A stretch of 53,072 nucleotides of DNA from CAZEYT01 sp964516295 (lineage in GTDB: Bacteria; Verrucomicrobiota; Verrucomicrobiia; Chthoniobacterales; Terrimicrobiaceae), in the NCBI GenBank assembly GCA_964516295.1, contig CAZEYT010000010.1:1-53072 (forward strand), in the 5' to 3' direction. Shown piece by piece: positions 43,035-52,335 of the stretch. The position numbers were made by a program, and so were the translations under genes. The stretch's first letter is position 1. Every line of letters begins with the position of its first letter. The notes under the pieces were generated by a model. That model made no database searches and was not told the origin of the DNA. It saw nothing but the letters and a program-made list of their open reading frames with translations.

Positions 43035-43840
43035 TTCAAACCCACCACCACAAACACATCCTCGGTGACGGTGAGGTCAACGGCCGGTTCGACCAAGGCC
43101 TGGCCGTCCAGCGGACGTGTGCGGAATTCTTTGACGTTTCCAATGAGAATGCCCGAAGGGAACACGCCATTGCTGACACCGGCGGTGTAAACCCTTTGAC
43201 CGGGTTCCAATACGGCATTCTTGGTAAGAAAATTCAACTGCATGATGCCCATGGTCGAGCTGTCCTGAATGCGCATTCCGGAAAGAATGCCCTGTTCGCG
43301 AGTTCCTTCGATTTTGGCGGCGACCCGACAGGTTTCATCCGTGATCAGGACGACGATGGATTCGTTTTTGGCAACCGTGGTGGTCTTTCCAACGAGGCCG
43401 ACCTCCGTGAGGACCGGTTGGTCGGCCTCAACGCCATCCTCGAAGCCGCGGTTGATCTTGACCGTATTCCACCACGTGGAGGCATCGCGTCCGATGATTC
43501 GTGCGGGGAGAAGACGGAAGACCGAGCGCTCGCGATACTCGAGGGCCAGGCGGAGTCGGTTGTTCTCGGCCTCGATTTCGCGGAGGAGATTGTTTGTTGT
43601 TTTGAGCTCCCGATTTTCTTCGTTGAGTTTGCGATTTTCCGCTTCGAGTTGGTCCAACGTCTTGAGTCCTTCGCCCATCGAGCCCAGTTGCTCCTGAACC
43701 GCCGTGCCGGTGCGGAGGAACGGCGAAAGGAAGGAAAGGAACGCTCCCTGTAACCGCTGCATGTCCACGGCGGAAAACGTCGACAGATAAATGGCGACCG
43801 CTACCGCAACAAGAATCAGGATGATGTTGAGCTTTTTCAT
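43031..43840 (-). CDS. mreC: Rod shape-determining protein MreC
   Basis: The protein has 269 residues. N-terminal membrane helix (LNIILILVAVAVAIYLS), coiled coil (TLDQLEAENRKLNEENRELKTTNNLLREIEAENNRLRLAL), then the beta domain starting ARIIGRDASTWWNTVKINRGFEDGVEADQPVLTEVGLVGKT, which is the standard MreC signature. It scaffolds the elongation machinery in the periplasm. Start: ATG at 43840. It lies 43 bases after mreB and overlaps mreD. Confidence 0.93.
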   Translation of the reverse strand: MKKLNIILILVAVAVAIYLSTFSAVDMQRLQGAFLSFLSPFLRTGTAVQEQLGSMGEGLKTLDQLEAENRKLNEENRELKTTNNLLREIEAENNRLRLALEYRERSVFRLLPARIIGRDASTWWNTVKINRGFEDGVEADQPVLTEVGLVGKTTTVAKNESIVVLITDETCRVAAKIEGTREQGILSGMRIQDSSTMGIMQLNFLTKNAVLEPGQRVYTAGVSNGVFPSGILIGNVKEFRTRPLDGQALVEPAVDLTVTEDVFVVVGLK

Positions 43841-43883
43841 GCCGGCAAAAAGCACCGACCCGGCCCGGGAGACCGGCGGTTCC

Positions 43884-44918
43884 TCACGCGTGCGGACGTT
43901 CCGAAGAAACGGCGCGCAGGAACTTCAACTCCGAGAGAGCCCGGCCGGTTCCTTCGGCCACGGCGCTGAGCGGATCTTCGGCCACATGGACCGGGAGACC
44001 GGTTTCCTCGGCGAGAAGCTTGTCGAGCCCGCGGAGCAGCGCACCACCGCCGGCGAGGACGAGGCCCCGGTCGACGAGATCAGCGGACAACTCCGGCGGA
44101 CAGCGCTCGAGCGTGATCCGCACGGAATCCACGATCGTCGAAAGCGGCTCGAGAAGGGCCTCGCGGACCTCCTGCGAGGAAATGGAAATCGTCTTGGGCA
44201 GGCCGGCCACCAGATCGCGACCTTTGACCTCCATCGAGACTTCCTTCTCCAACTTGTAGGCGGAGCCGATCTTGATTTTGATCTCTTCCGCCGTGCGCTC
44301 GCCGATCATGAGATTGTAGGCGCGCTTCATGTAATTCGCGATGGACTCGTCGAGCTCATCACCCGCCACGCGGACACTCCGGCTGAAAACGATGCCGGAA
44401 AGAGAAATGAGGGCGACTTCGGTCGTTCCCCCTCCGATGTCGATGATCATGTTGCCCGCGGCATCCTGCACCGGGAGACCGACGCCGATCGCTGCCGCCA
44501 TGGGCTCTTCGATGAGATAAACTTCCCGTGCTCCGGCGTGCGTGGCCGAGTCTTTGACGGCCCGTTTCTCCACTTCCGTGATCCCGCTGGGGACCGCGAT
44601 CACCACCCGGGGACGAACCATCCGTCGGCGGTTGTGAACTTTGCTGATAAAGTGACGGAGCATGGCCTCCGTGACCTCAAAGTCGGCGATCACGCCATCT
44701 TTGAGCGGCCGGATGGCCACGATGTTGCCGGGCGTGCGCCCCAGCATGCGTTTGGCTTCATCGCCGACGGCCAGAACACGATTGGTCCCCTGTTGGACCG
44801 CCACGACCGAGGGTTCTCGCAGAACGATCCCGTGGTCTTTGACGTAAACGAGGGTGTTGGCCGTGCCGAGGTCGATTCCAATATCGTTGGAAAAAAATCC
44901 CAGTAGGTTGTCGAACAT
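43884..44918 (-). CDS. mreB: Rod shape-determining protein MreB
   Basis: The protein has 344 residues. Actin-fold motifs: IGIDLGTANTLVYVKDHGIVL (phosphate 1), KDSATHAGAREVYLIEEPMAAAIG, MIIDIGGGTTEVALISLSGI (phosphate 2) and VLAGGGALLRGLDKLL (adenosine). It forms membrane-bound filaments that direct lateral wall synthesis. It is the first gene of the minus-strand cell shape operon that continues through mreC, mreD, mrdA, rng and probably the GFA gene; it is divergent from the LytS-type kinase. Confidence 0.97.
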   Translation of the reverse strand: MFDNLLGFFSNDIGIDLGTANTLVYVKDHGIVLREPSVVAVQQGTNRVLAVGDEAKRMLGRTPGNIVAIRPLKDGVIADFEVTEAMLRHFISKVHNRRRMVRPRVVIAVPSGITEVEKRAVKDSATHAGAREVYLIEEPMAAAIGVGLPVQDAAGNMIIDIGGGTTEVALISLSGIVFSRSVRVAGDELDESIANYMKRAYNLMIGERTAEEIKIKIGSAYKLEKEVSMEVKGRDLVAGLPKTISISSQEVREALLEPLSTIVDSVRITLERCPPELSADLVDRGLVLAGGGALLRGLDKLLAEETGLPVHVAEDPLSAVAEGTGRALSELKFLRAVSSERPHA

Positions 44919-45031
44919 CAGGTGAAATGAGGTAAAATGGTGTTGTACAGTGTCCCGTGGAAAGGCCCGGTCGTCCCCAATCGAAAGCCCCTGCCACGAA
45001 AACCTTCAAATTGGTTTTCCAGAGCCCGGGC

Positions 45032-45049
45032 GTCAAGGTTATCCTTGAC
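45032..45049. promoter_or_regulatory. Inverted repeat in the mreB/lytS divergent region
   Basis: GTCAAGG and CCTTGAC are perfect complements around a TTAT spacer. Each arm contains a TTGAC that could serve as a -35 box, one on each strand (TTGACA on plus, TTGACG on minus), though no good -10 box lies 17 bases on. It may be an operator or overlapping promoters for the two divergent units. Confidence 0.4.
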
Positions 45050-45105
45050 ATTCTTTCACTGTAGCTTGCCCGACCGGCATTCGCGTCAGTATCTATATAC
45101 ACCTG

Positions 45106-47034
45106 ATGTCCCTCCCCGAGCCGTTGCCTGTCCGACCCCCGATCCGGAAGCGGGAGATGGGAATGCCGTTTTTCCTCTTTCAGATCGGACTTCTGACCTT
45201 CGGTGCCTTCATGTTCTCACAGGCTGGCGGCTGGTTCGTGCGGTCGTCGCCCGGCATCGTGAGTCCTGTCTGGCCGGTTTCCGGGTTCGCGCTCGCGGCC
45301 GCGCTTTGGTTCGGGCTTAACCGGGCTATTCCGTCGGTTTACCTGGGCATGCTGGCCAGCAATTATCTGTCCGGCGATCCGATGGAGCACAGCCTGACGA
45401 TGCCACTGATCCAGATTTTGGAGACGCTGGTGGGATACGGGCTCATCCGCCTGTGGCGGGTTGATCTCTCCCTGCCGGGGTTGCGGGATTTCGGAAAATT
45501 TGTCGCCGCCGGGTGTTTGGCCGGGCCGGCGTTGGGAGCCGGATTGGTTCTCGCGATGCGGGAGTCCGCTGAATCGCTCCCGATTTTCCAAATGAGCGGA
45601 GGCTTCGTCGATCTTTGGCAGGCCGCTGCATTTGGAACGGTTGTCTTCGGACCATTTTTTCTGTTTGCGTTCGGACGCCAGGATTTCCGGCCGGCCACAA
45701 ATGCAGGACGCCTTGGATTGTTGGGATGCTCGTTTGCGCTATGGGTGCTTTTGGCCATTCTTCTCACGGGGCATCCGAAGCCGACAGCGGCCCTGATCCT
45801 GATCGGCGGCACTTTGGTTCTCGCGTTGACCGTCTCGCTGATTTTCGGGCTGCGAAGCGCGGCGCTCTTCCAAGCGATGTTCCTTTTCCTTGTTCCGGCC
45901 TGCGTGGTGATCTTTCCCGAGCAGGCGAAAACCGCCCGGCTCCTCCAGAACGAGGGAGACCAGCAGTTCATCGTCAACGGGCTGGCGTTTTTTTCGAGTC
46001 TTGGCTGTCTCCTCATCGCGGCTTTCCGCGATGAACTTTCGTCGTTGAGCGTGAAGTTCAACCTCGCCATGGAATCAGCCAATCTCTGCATGTGGGAATG
46101 GAGCCCGACCGGGTGGTTTTGTCACACCCCCGATTGGGCTGAAAAATTCGGACTCGCCTCGGAGCGACTCATCGATGACGAGGCTTGGCGGGACCTTGTG
46201 CATCCCGCGGATCGCGAGGAATTCGACCGAAGTTTTGCGACCCTCGAGGAAACCGGATCACCCCGCTGGAGTCATGTCTATCGCATGTGCGATGCAAGCG
46301 GCCAGCTGGTCTGGGTCCATTCCCACGCCCAGCCGATCCGCTACACCGCCGACGACGAACTCGCGATGGTGGCAGGCGTCACCCGGGACATCACCGAGGA
46401 ACGCGAATCCCTGCAAACCCGCATCGCCGCGATTGAGACCGAGGCGGAGCTCCGCACTCTCCGCAGCCAGCTCAATCCGCACTTCCTGTTCAACGCTCTG
46501 AACAGCGTCCGCGCCCTGATCGGCCGACAGGATGCGCGAGCGAAGGATATGATCACCTCGCTGAGCAATTTGCTTCGGGGTCTTCTTTCCAATCGCGACG
46601 GGCGTCTCCAGACGGTGGAGCGCGAACTGGAAATCGTCGGCAACTATTTGGCCATCGAAACCATTCGATTCGGGGAGCGGCTTCGCCAGAAGATTGAATG
46701 CTCCAACGAGGCCGCCGGACAGCTGATTCCCGGCATGTTGATCCTGACCCTCGTCGAAAATGCCGTGAAACATGGAGTCTCCAAGCTCGACCACGGCGGT
46801 CTTATCGAGGTGCGGATTCGGTGCGAGGAGGACCCGCTCACGGTCGTGATCTCGGTGATCAACGACGGCGAACTCGGGCAGGACTCGGGAGCTGGCTTCG
46901 GACTCGCCAATACCCGGCGTCGTATCGCGCTCGTCACAGGAGGCGCCGGGGCGCTGAATGTCCGCCAGATTCTCGGGCCCCGAGTCGAAGCACTTGCCAC
47001 TCTTCCCATGGCGCAACGTCGCGCTGGCCTTTGA
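45106..47034 (+). CDS. MASE1-PAS-LytS type sensor histidine kinase
   Basis: The protein has 642 residues. N-terminal membrane part (about 15-315) shows the MASE1 pattern SPVWPVSGFALAAALWFGLNRAIPSVYLGML and about eight helices. A PAS/PAC domain follows (about 320-440: LAMESANLCMWEWSPTGWF, VAGVTRDITEERE). The kinase core is the LytS/His_kinase type: LRSQLNPHFLFNALNSVRALIG with the phospho-accepting His, then the ATPase with LVENAVKHG and GFGLANTRRRI. The signal is unknown. Its stop is 32 bases before the LytTR regulator gene, its likely partner. Confidence 0.88.
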   Translation: MSLPEPLPVRPPIRKREMGMPFFLFQIGLLTFGAFMFSQAGGWFVRSSPGIVSPVWPVSGFALAAALWFGLNRAIPSVYLGMLASNYLSGDPMEHSLTMPLIQILETLVGYGLIRLWRVDLSLPGLRDFGKFVAAGCLAGPALGAGLVLAMRESAESLPIFQMSGGFVDLWQAAAFGTVVFGPFFLFAFGRQDFRPATNAGRLGLLGCSFALWVLLAILLTGHPKPTAALILIGGTLVLALTVSLIFGLRSAALFQAMFLFLVPACVVIFPEQAKTARLLQNEGDQQFIVNGLAFFSSLGCLLIAAFRDELSSLSVKFNLAMESANLCMWEWSPTGWFCHTPDWAEKFGLASERLIDDEAWRDLVHPADREEFDRSFATLEETGSPRWSHVYRMCDASGQLVWVHSHAQPIRYTADDELAMVAGVTRDITEERESLQTRIAAIETEAELRTLRSQLNPHFLFNALNSVRALIGRQDARAKDMITSLSNLLRGLLSNRDGRLQTVERELEIVGNYLAIETIRFGERLRQKIECSNEAAGQLIPGMLILTLVENAVKHGVSKLDHGGLIEVRIRCEEDPLTVVISVINDGELGQDSGAGFGLANTRRRIALVTGGAGALNVRQILGPRVEALATLPMAQRRAGL

Positions 47035-47066
47035 CCGGATTTTCTGATTCTCTGCTCAATCCCATC

Positions 47067-47795
47067 ATGAACAAAGCACTCATCGTCGAGGATGAAGCCT
47101 TCGCCTTGGAGGACCTCCGGGATTCCCTTACCGAAATCGTGCCCAATGTGCAGATCACCGGGGTACGAACGGCCACGGAAGCGATGGACACACTCGCAAC
47201 GGAGACGTTTGACGCCATCTTTCTTGATATCGAGCTCCCAGGAATGAGCGGGATCGAAATGCTCCAGCGAATCCGCCAGCCCCTCCCACCGGTGGTTTTG
47301 GTGACGGCCCATGCGCTTCTTGCCTTGGATGCGTTTGGCTTGGGCGTTGTCGAATGTCTTCTCAAACCGGTCGATCAACAGCGTCTGCGCAAGGCGGTCG
47401 CAAAGATTCAAAATCTTCCGCCGGTTTCGGTGGTCGAATACTCGGACCAAACCGGCGTCCTCCACCCTGACGATCGGTTTTTCGTTCGGAATGGCGAGAG
47501 ACTGTGGCTGGTTCGTGTCGGCGATATTCTCCGCATCGAAGACGAAGGCGAAGGTCTCAAAATCTTCTTCCGCGGCGAAACCGGAACCGTGAAGGGAGAT
47601 CCCACGGAATTCCGCTCGCGGCTCGACCCGCGCGTCTTCTACCACTCGTGCCCTCACACGACGATCAACGTCGAAGCGGTCGACCATTTTCTACAGACCC
47701 CCGGCGGTCGGCTGGTCGCGCAGTTCGGCGACGGGTGGTCGATTGAATTCGACGCCGAGCGCTCGAAGATCTTCGCGGACGCCTACGGGATTTAA
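47067..47795 (+). CDS. LytTR-family response regulator
   Basis: The protein has 242 residues. The receiver domain (1-120) has EDE near the N-terminus (ALIVEDEAFALEDL), the phospho-accepting Asp in AIFLDIELPGMSG, and CLLKPVDQQRLRKAV with the conserved Lys. The LytTR DNA-binding domain occupies about 135-242 (DRFFVRNGERLWLVRVGDILRIEDEGEGLKIFF, FYHSCPHTTINVEAVDHF). LytTR proteins bind short direct repeats and often control cell-surface genes. Start at ATG 47067. It is paired with the LytS-type kinase just upstream and convergent with the ABC permease gene. Confidence 0.9.
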   Translation: MNKALIVEDEAFALEDLRDSLTEIVPNVQITGVRTATEAMDTLATETFDAIFLDIELPGMSGIEMLQRIRQPLPPVVLVTAHALLALDAFGLGVVECLLKPVDQQRLRKAVAKIQNLPPVSVVEYSDQTGVLHPDDRFFVRNGERLWLVRVGDILRIEDEGEGLKIFFRGETGTVKGDPTEFRSRLDPRVFYHSCPHTTINVEAVDHFLQTPGGRLVAQFGDGWSIEFDAERSKIFADAYGI

Positions 47796-47798
47796 GTC

Positions 47799-49493
47799 TC
47801 AGACGCGGAAAATCGCTCCCAGCTTTTTCCCGAGGATAAAGCTGGCACCGATAATCGTCACCGCGAGGAAAGCCATCGCCCAAACCCCAAGAGCGCTGGC
47901 CACAAAGCGCCCCTCTCCGAGGAGCTGGTAAAGTTCGTAGATGGCCTTCGTAATCGGAAAATCCTGCTGCTTCTGAGCCAGAATAAGCGAATCGCTCACC
48001 TCGAGCATCGCAAAGGAAAACGCCAGCAAACCGCCGGCCAGAAGATTCGCCGCGATGAGAGGGATCGTGATTTTCCGCAACGTGCGCAGGGGCGGACAGC
48101 CCAGATTCTGGGCGGCTTCTTCCAGCGTGACACTCGTTTGTTGAAATCCCGCCGCCGCGGATCTCACCACATAAGGCAGGCGACGGACGGCGTACGCGAT
48201 CACCAAAATGGCCAGCGGATCGACAGCTGGGTTAAGGAAGGAGAAGAATTTCCCGTCTTGGGTCATGGCGAGATAGCCGAACGCCAGCACTAGGCCGGGA
48301 ACAGCCAGCGGCAGCATCGCCATGGCATCAAGGATCTGGCGACCGGCGAGCTTGGTGCGGACAACGACGTAGGCGATGGCAATGCCAAGGATGAGATCGA
48401 GGAGGGTGGCGAGACCGGCGTACTTCAGACTGTTCTGGATCGATGGGAGCGTGAGGTTGTGCCCGAGCGCTGCCTCGAAGTGCGAAAGAGTCCAGCCGGT
48501 CGGAAGAATCGAGCCATACCAATCCTGCGAGAACGCCACGAGAATGACCCCGATGTGCGGAAGAACGGCGATGAGCGTCACACCGACAAAGGCTCCAGTG
48601 CAAAGCAGAGCACCGAGCCATCCGACCGGACGCGGTCCGCCCTGACTCGTCGCCTTGGCCATCATGGCATGGTTGTTCCGTCCAAAAAGAAGCTTGCCTG
48701 CGACATAGAGCAAAATGGTCGAAACCAGCAACACCGCGACCAGCGCAAACGGGAAGGGATTTCCCCCGATGTCTTTGATGCCGTAAAAAATTTGTACGGA
48801 GGTGACGCGGGTGAACTCAAACATCAGCGGCACACCGAGTTCGGTGAACGACCAGATGAAGATGATCGTCCCACCGGCAAAAAGCCCGGGCATGATCAGG
48901 GGAAGCGTGATTTTTCGGAAGCGACGAAGTCCTGTGCAACCGAGGTTCTCAGCCGCCTCCTCCATCGCCGGGTCCACGTTCGCAAGGGCCGCGAGGACAT
49001 TGAGATAAAGAATGGGATACAGGTGGAGCGCGTTCATGATGACGACCCCCCACAGGCGGCTTTCGCCCAGCCAGTCGATGGGATGAGCCGGGTCGAGGAG
49101 ACCCAGTGACTCCAACGCGGCATTCAGAGCACCCTGCTGGCCGAGGATTTGTTTGACGCCGATGGCTCCGACGAAAGGCGGCAGGATCATCGGGATGAGC
49201 ACCATCGCCGCGAGCACGGTTTTTCCCGGAAAGATGTAACGGTCGCTGATGACGGCGAGCGGGACCGCGATGAGCGTGGTCAAAAGCGTGGACCAAACCG
49301 CCATGAGAAGGGAATTCCACAAGCCCTCCAAGTAGATCGGATTGCGAAAGACCTCCGCCACATACTCAAAGGTCAGGCGACCATCGTTTCCGACAAACGC
49401 TCCGCGGAGCGTTTCAAAAATCGGCCAGACAAAAAACAACGCGAAGAACGTGGCCGTGAAGAAAAAGACGATGCGGGCGAGTCCCCGGGACAT
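47799..49493 (-). CDS. ABC transporter permease, fused two-domain iron(III)/spermidine type
   Basis: The protein has 564 residues with about 12 membrane helices. The two halves each carry an EAA loop: AAENLGCTGLRRFRKITLPLIMPGLF in the first and AAQNLGCPPLRTLRKITIPLIAANLL in the second. This duplicated layout is that of FbpB/ThiP-like permeases, in which one chain forms both membrane subunits. It starts two bases after the binding protein stop. The transported substrate is probably Fe3+ but could be another small ion or polyamine. Confidence 0.9.
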   Translation of the reverse strand: MSRGLARIVFFFTATFFALFFVWPIFETLRGAFVGNDGRLTFEYVAEVFRNPIYLEGLWNSLLMAVWSTLLTTLIAVPLAVISDRYIFPGKTVLAAMVLIPMILPPFVGAIGVKQILGQQGALNAALESLGLLDPAHPIDWLGESRLWGVVIMNALHLYPILYLNVLAALANVDPAMEEAAENLGCTGLRRFRKITLPLIMPGLFAGGTIIFIWSFTELGVPLMFEFTRVTSVQIFYGIKDIGGNPFPFALVAVLLVSTILLYVAGKLLFGRNNHAMMAKATSQGGPRPVGWLGALLCTGAFVGVTLIAVLPHIGVILVAFSQDWYGSILPTGWTLSHFEAALGHNLTLPSIQNSLKYAGLATLLDLILGIAIAYVVVRTKLAGRQILDAMAMLPLAVPGLVLAFGYLAMTQDGKFFSFLNPAVDPLAILVIAYAVRRLPYVVRSAAAGFQQTSVTLEEAAQNLGCPPLRTLRKITIPLIAANLLAGGLLAFSFAMLEVSDSLILAQKQQDFPITKAIYELYQLLGEGRFVASALGVWAMAFLAVTIIGASFILGKKLGAIFRV

Positions 49494-49494
49494 C

Positions 49495-51090
49495 TCAGCG
49501 GCCCTCCTTGGCGAGGCGCTCGGCCTCGCGGTATTGGCGGCGGAAATGCTCGCCGAGTTCCTTGGCCAGGCGGACCTCGTCGATCCTGTTCTGGGCCGAA
49601 AGGGCGGGACGGATTTTATTCATGGCGGTGTCGAAATTCACAGCGCTGAGATCGGAGAACGTCTTGAACGCCTCCCGCGGAAATTTTGCTTCGGTGAGCG
49701 CCTTCCAGGCAGCGGCCTGCTCGTCGTGCGAGTCGAGACACATCACGCGGACGATGAAGCCCATCGTCTTGAAAAGCGGTCCGGTCCATTCCGGCCGGTA
49801 GGTGAATTGTTTGGCCTCTTCATACGGCATCACCTCGGGATCCGAGCGGAACTGCGCAAATTCGGGCGCATACAACTCCCGGCGCACCGGGAGCCGACGA
49901 AGGGCGTAGCGAACCGGCCCCCCCGGCGTACCAACGCGAAAGTTCCACAGCTTTTGTCCTTCCATCGAGAGAACGAACGCAATGAACGCCTCGGCAACTT
50001 CGGGATGGGGCGCACCACGCAACAGGCCGATGGGATCGACCCCGACCGAGGAACCTCCCACCGGAGTAAAGTATTGGAGCCGCGACGGTGCGTCGCCGAT
50101 GCGCACGGCTTCGCTTTGGAACCGGCCGTAAAAATCAATGCACATGCCGATGGCCGCATCGCCCAGCGACACATCTATCGGGACCTTCCCGGCCGCATCG
50201 GTGAAATAACGGGCGTTTGCCGAGACCTGCTGGATGATTTCCAGTCCCCGCGTCCACCCGAGCGCAAGAATGGCCGGATCTTCCGACCCCGACTCACGAA
50301 CCAGTTCCTGCATCTGTTGCTGGATGACCATCTCGAAAGCCTTTGCTGCCGAGCCGCTTTTTGTGGGATCCGCGAGCGCGACTTCTCTGAAAAACTTGGG
50401 ATTCGTCAGGTCCCGCCAAGAAGCCGGGAGTTCTGTGACTCCGAGACGTCGGAGCGAGTCGGTATTGTAACAGATGCCGAAGGATGAAAGACACGCGCCG
50501 ATCCAGCGTCCCTCGGCCTCGTAGAAGGGCTCGCCGGAAACAATGCGTGGAATGGACTCCTCCGTAAACCACTCGGGGTGCGTTTCCAAAACCCGGCTCG
50601 GGACAAGGCGACCGGCGGCGGCCTGCTGCTCAAAATCAAAGGCCCCACCCCCAAAGAAGAGATCGATCCCGATGCCGGCCTGGGAGTTCAAAAACGCCCG
50701 CCGCGCCGCCTGGGCCGGCGTGTCGAAGGATGGCGCGGCTCCGGGCGAAACCCGGGGATTGTCAAAAGCCCCGGCCACCTCCGCGGTGAACTTGTTTCCG
50801 GCGAGCTGCCACTCCCGCTCGAAGGCGGCGTAAAATTCGCCTTTGAGATACCGCGCAATCTCGCTTGTGCCGCCCGGCAGCCGCCAGTCGATGCGCACCG
50901 TCCGCCCGGTTTTCTCCAGATAGTGCCGGAAAAACGCCTGCGTGAACTCATAGCGAATCGCCTCGTTGTGCGGCGAAACAATCACCAACGTATCGTCCGC
51001 TTCGGCGAGCAGGTTCTGCTTGGGTTTCAACAGAAACGGCAGACCCACAACGAGCGCCATGGCGGCGAACACGATGAGCAGGCGTTTCAT
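49495..51090 (-). CDS. ABC transporter substrate-binding protein
   Basis: The protein has 531 residues. A hydrophobic N-terminus (LLIVFAAMALVVGLPFLL) serves as signal or anchor. The periplasmic-binding fold shows LVIVSPHNEAIRYEFTQAFFRHYLEKTG, GIDLFFGGGAFDFEQQAAAGRL, GICYNTDSLRRLGV and TKSGSAAKAFEMVI, the pattern of iron(III)/spermidine-type binding proteins. It is much longer than the usual 330-350 residues, with an extra C-terminal part after about 390 (TMGFIVRVMCLDSHDEQAAAWKALTEAKFP). It is the middle gene of the ABC operon. Confidence 0.85.
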   Translation of the reverse strand: MKRLLIVFAAMALVVGLPFLLKPKQNLLAEADDTLVIVSPHNEAIRYEFTQAFFRHYLEKTGRTVRIDWRLPGGTSEIARYLKGEFYAAFEREWQLAGNKFTAEVAGAFDNPRVSPGAAPSFDTPAQAARRAFLNSQAGIGIDLFFGGGAFDFEQQAAAGRLVPSRVLETHPEWFTEESIPRIVSGEPFYEAEGRWIGACLSSFGICYNTDSLRRLGVTELPASWRDLTNPKFFREVALADPTKSGSAAKAFEMVIQQQMQELVRESGSEDPAILALGWTRGLEIIQQVSANARYFTDAAGKVPIDVSLGDAAIGMCIDFYGRFQSEAVRIGDAPSRLQYFTPVGGSSVGVDPIGLLRGAPHPEVAEAFIAFVLSMEGQKLWNFRVGTPGGPVRYALRRLPVRRELYAPEFAQFRSDPEVMPYEEAKQFTYRPEWTGPLFKTMGFIVRVMCLDSHDEQAAAWKALTEAKFPREAFKTFSDLSAVNFDTAMNKIRPALSAQNRIDEVRLAKELGEHFRRQYREAERLAKEGR

Positions 51091-51093
51091 CGC

Positions 51094-52164
51094 TCAGCGG
51101 CGCAGGACAACGACATCATCCGGGTGGGCGGAGGCGAAAAGCGGTTTCCCGGGAGCCCGTGCGGCAAGGTGCGGGTTCAACTCGAAGATCTTCAGTGAAT
51201 GCCCATCGGCCGCTAACCGATACTGGGCGACTTCCCCGAGATAAATCGACTCGCCAATCTGACCGGCGGCAGCGTTCCGTTCCGGGCGGGTCTCGCTAAT
51301 TTTCCAACTCTCCGGTCGAACGGAAAGAAACGCATCCTCGCCCGCGCGCGGCACCCAGTTAGGATCGGAAACCGCGCCGTCAAATGTCCCGAGATCCGTC
51401 TTCACCTCGGCGCGCCCGGCAGCGGAACTGATGACTTTTCCCTGGATAAAATTTGTCTCTCCAATGAAGTCGGCGACGACTTTCGACCGCGGCCGACGGT
51501 AAACTTCCTCGGGGCTTCCGATTTGCGCGATGTGACCGCTCTCGAGGATCGCCATGCGGTCGGAAATCGAAAGCGCCTCCTTTTGGTCGTGCGTGACATA
51601 GATGGCTGTCAGGCCGAATTCTTTGCAGACCCGCCGGATCTCCGTGCGCATCTCCAGCCGCAACTTGGCATCCAGATTCGACAGCGGCTCATCCAACAAG
51701 AGGCATCGCGGCCGAATCACCAGCGCCCGGGCCAAGGCCACCCGCTGCTGCTGACCACCCGAGAGCTGCGAGATTTTCCTCTCAGCATACGGCCCCATTC
51801 GCACCGACTCCAAGGCGGCGGTCACGCGCCTTTTTACCTCGGCCGAGGACACCCGGCGTTCCTCGAGTCCGAAGGCCACATTTTTCGCCACCGTCATATG
51901 CGGCCACAGCGCGTAGCTCTGGAACATCATGCCGGTGTTCCGCTTGTGCGGCGGGAGGCGCGTGACATCCTCCTCGCCGAAAAGAATTTTTCCGGCATCC
52001 GGAATGTAAAACCCGGCAATGTTTCTCAGGAGGGTCGTTTTCCCGCAGCCGCTCGGGCCCAGCAGAAAGAAGAGTTCCCCTGGCTCGATGCGAAACGTCA
52101 GGCCATTCAACGCGACAGCGTCTCCGAATTTCTTCACCAGGTTCTCGATGGTAATGGCAATCAT
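51094..52164 (-). CDS. ABC transporter ATP-binding protein (FbpC/PotA type)
   Basis: The protein has 356 residues. Walker A LGPSGCGKTTLLRNIAG, ABC signature LSGGQQQRVALARALV, Walker B RCLLLDEPLSNLDAKLR and switch His in AIYVTHDQKEALSIS. A TOBE-type domain of about 120 residues follows (YRRPRSKVVADFIGETNFIQGKV, RPESWKI), characteristic of iron(III), spermidine and similar importers. It is the first gene of the operon; the binding protein gene starts four bases after its stop. Confidence 0.93.
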   Translation of the reverse strand: MIAITIENLVKKFGDAVALNGLTFRIEPGELFFLLGPSGCGKTTLLRNIAGFYIPDAGKILFGEEDVTRLPPHKRNTGMMFQSYALWPHMTVAKNVAFGLEERRVSSAEVKRRVTAALESVRMGPYAERKISQLSGGQQQRVALARALVIRPRCLLLDEPLSNLDAKLRLEMRTEIRRVCKEFGLTAIYVTHDQKEALSISDRMAILESGHIAQIGSPEEVYRRPRSKVVADFIGETNFIQGKVISSAAGRAEVKTDLGTFDGAVSDPNWVPRAGEDAFLSVRPESWKISETRPERNAAAGQIGESIYLGEVAQYRLAADGHSLKIFELNPHLAARAPGKPLFASAHPDDVVVLRR

Positions 52165-52335
52165 GCTAAAATGGGGCGGCTGGCGGCACCTTCATAGCCA
52201 ACCGGTTGACCGGGAGCAATCTTCATGCCCGGCATTTTTCCGTTCTCGACCAGCCCTTCACAACCGGCGCTTATGAGCGGCCTTTGAATCGGATAGAAAA
52301 ATCACAACCCCCGCGCCTTGCGTGTTTTTTGTCCC
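52165..52335. promoter_or_regulatory. Divergent intergenic region between ABC operon and sensor gene
   Basis: These 171 bases lie between two divergent starts, so promoters for both should be here. I see no strong dyad or clear sigma-70 boxes. Confidence 0.4.
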
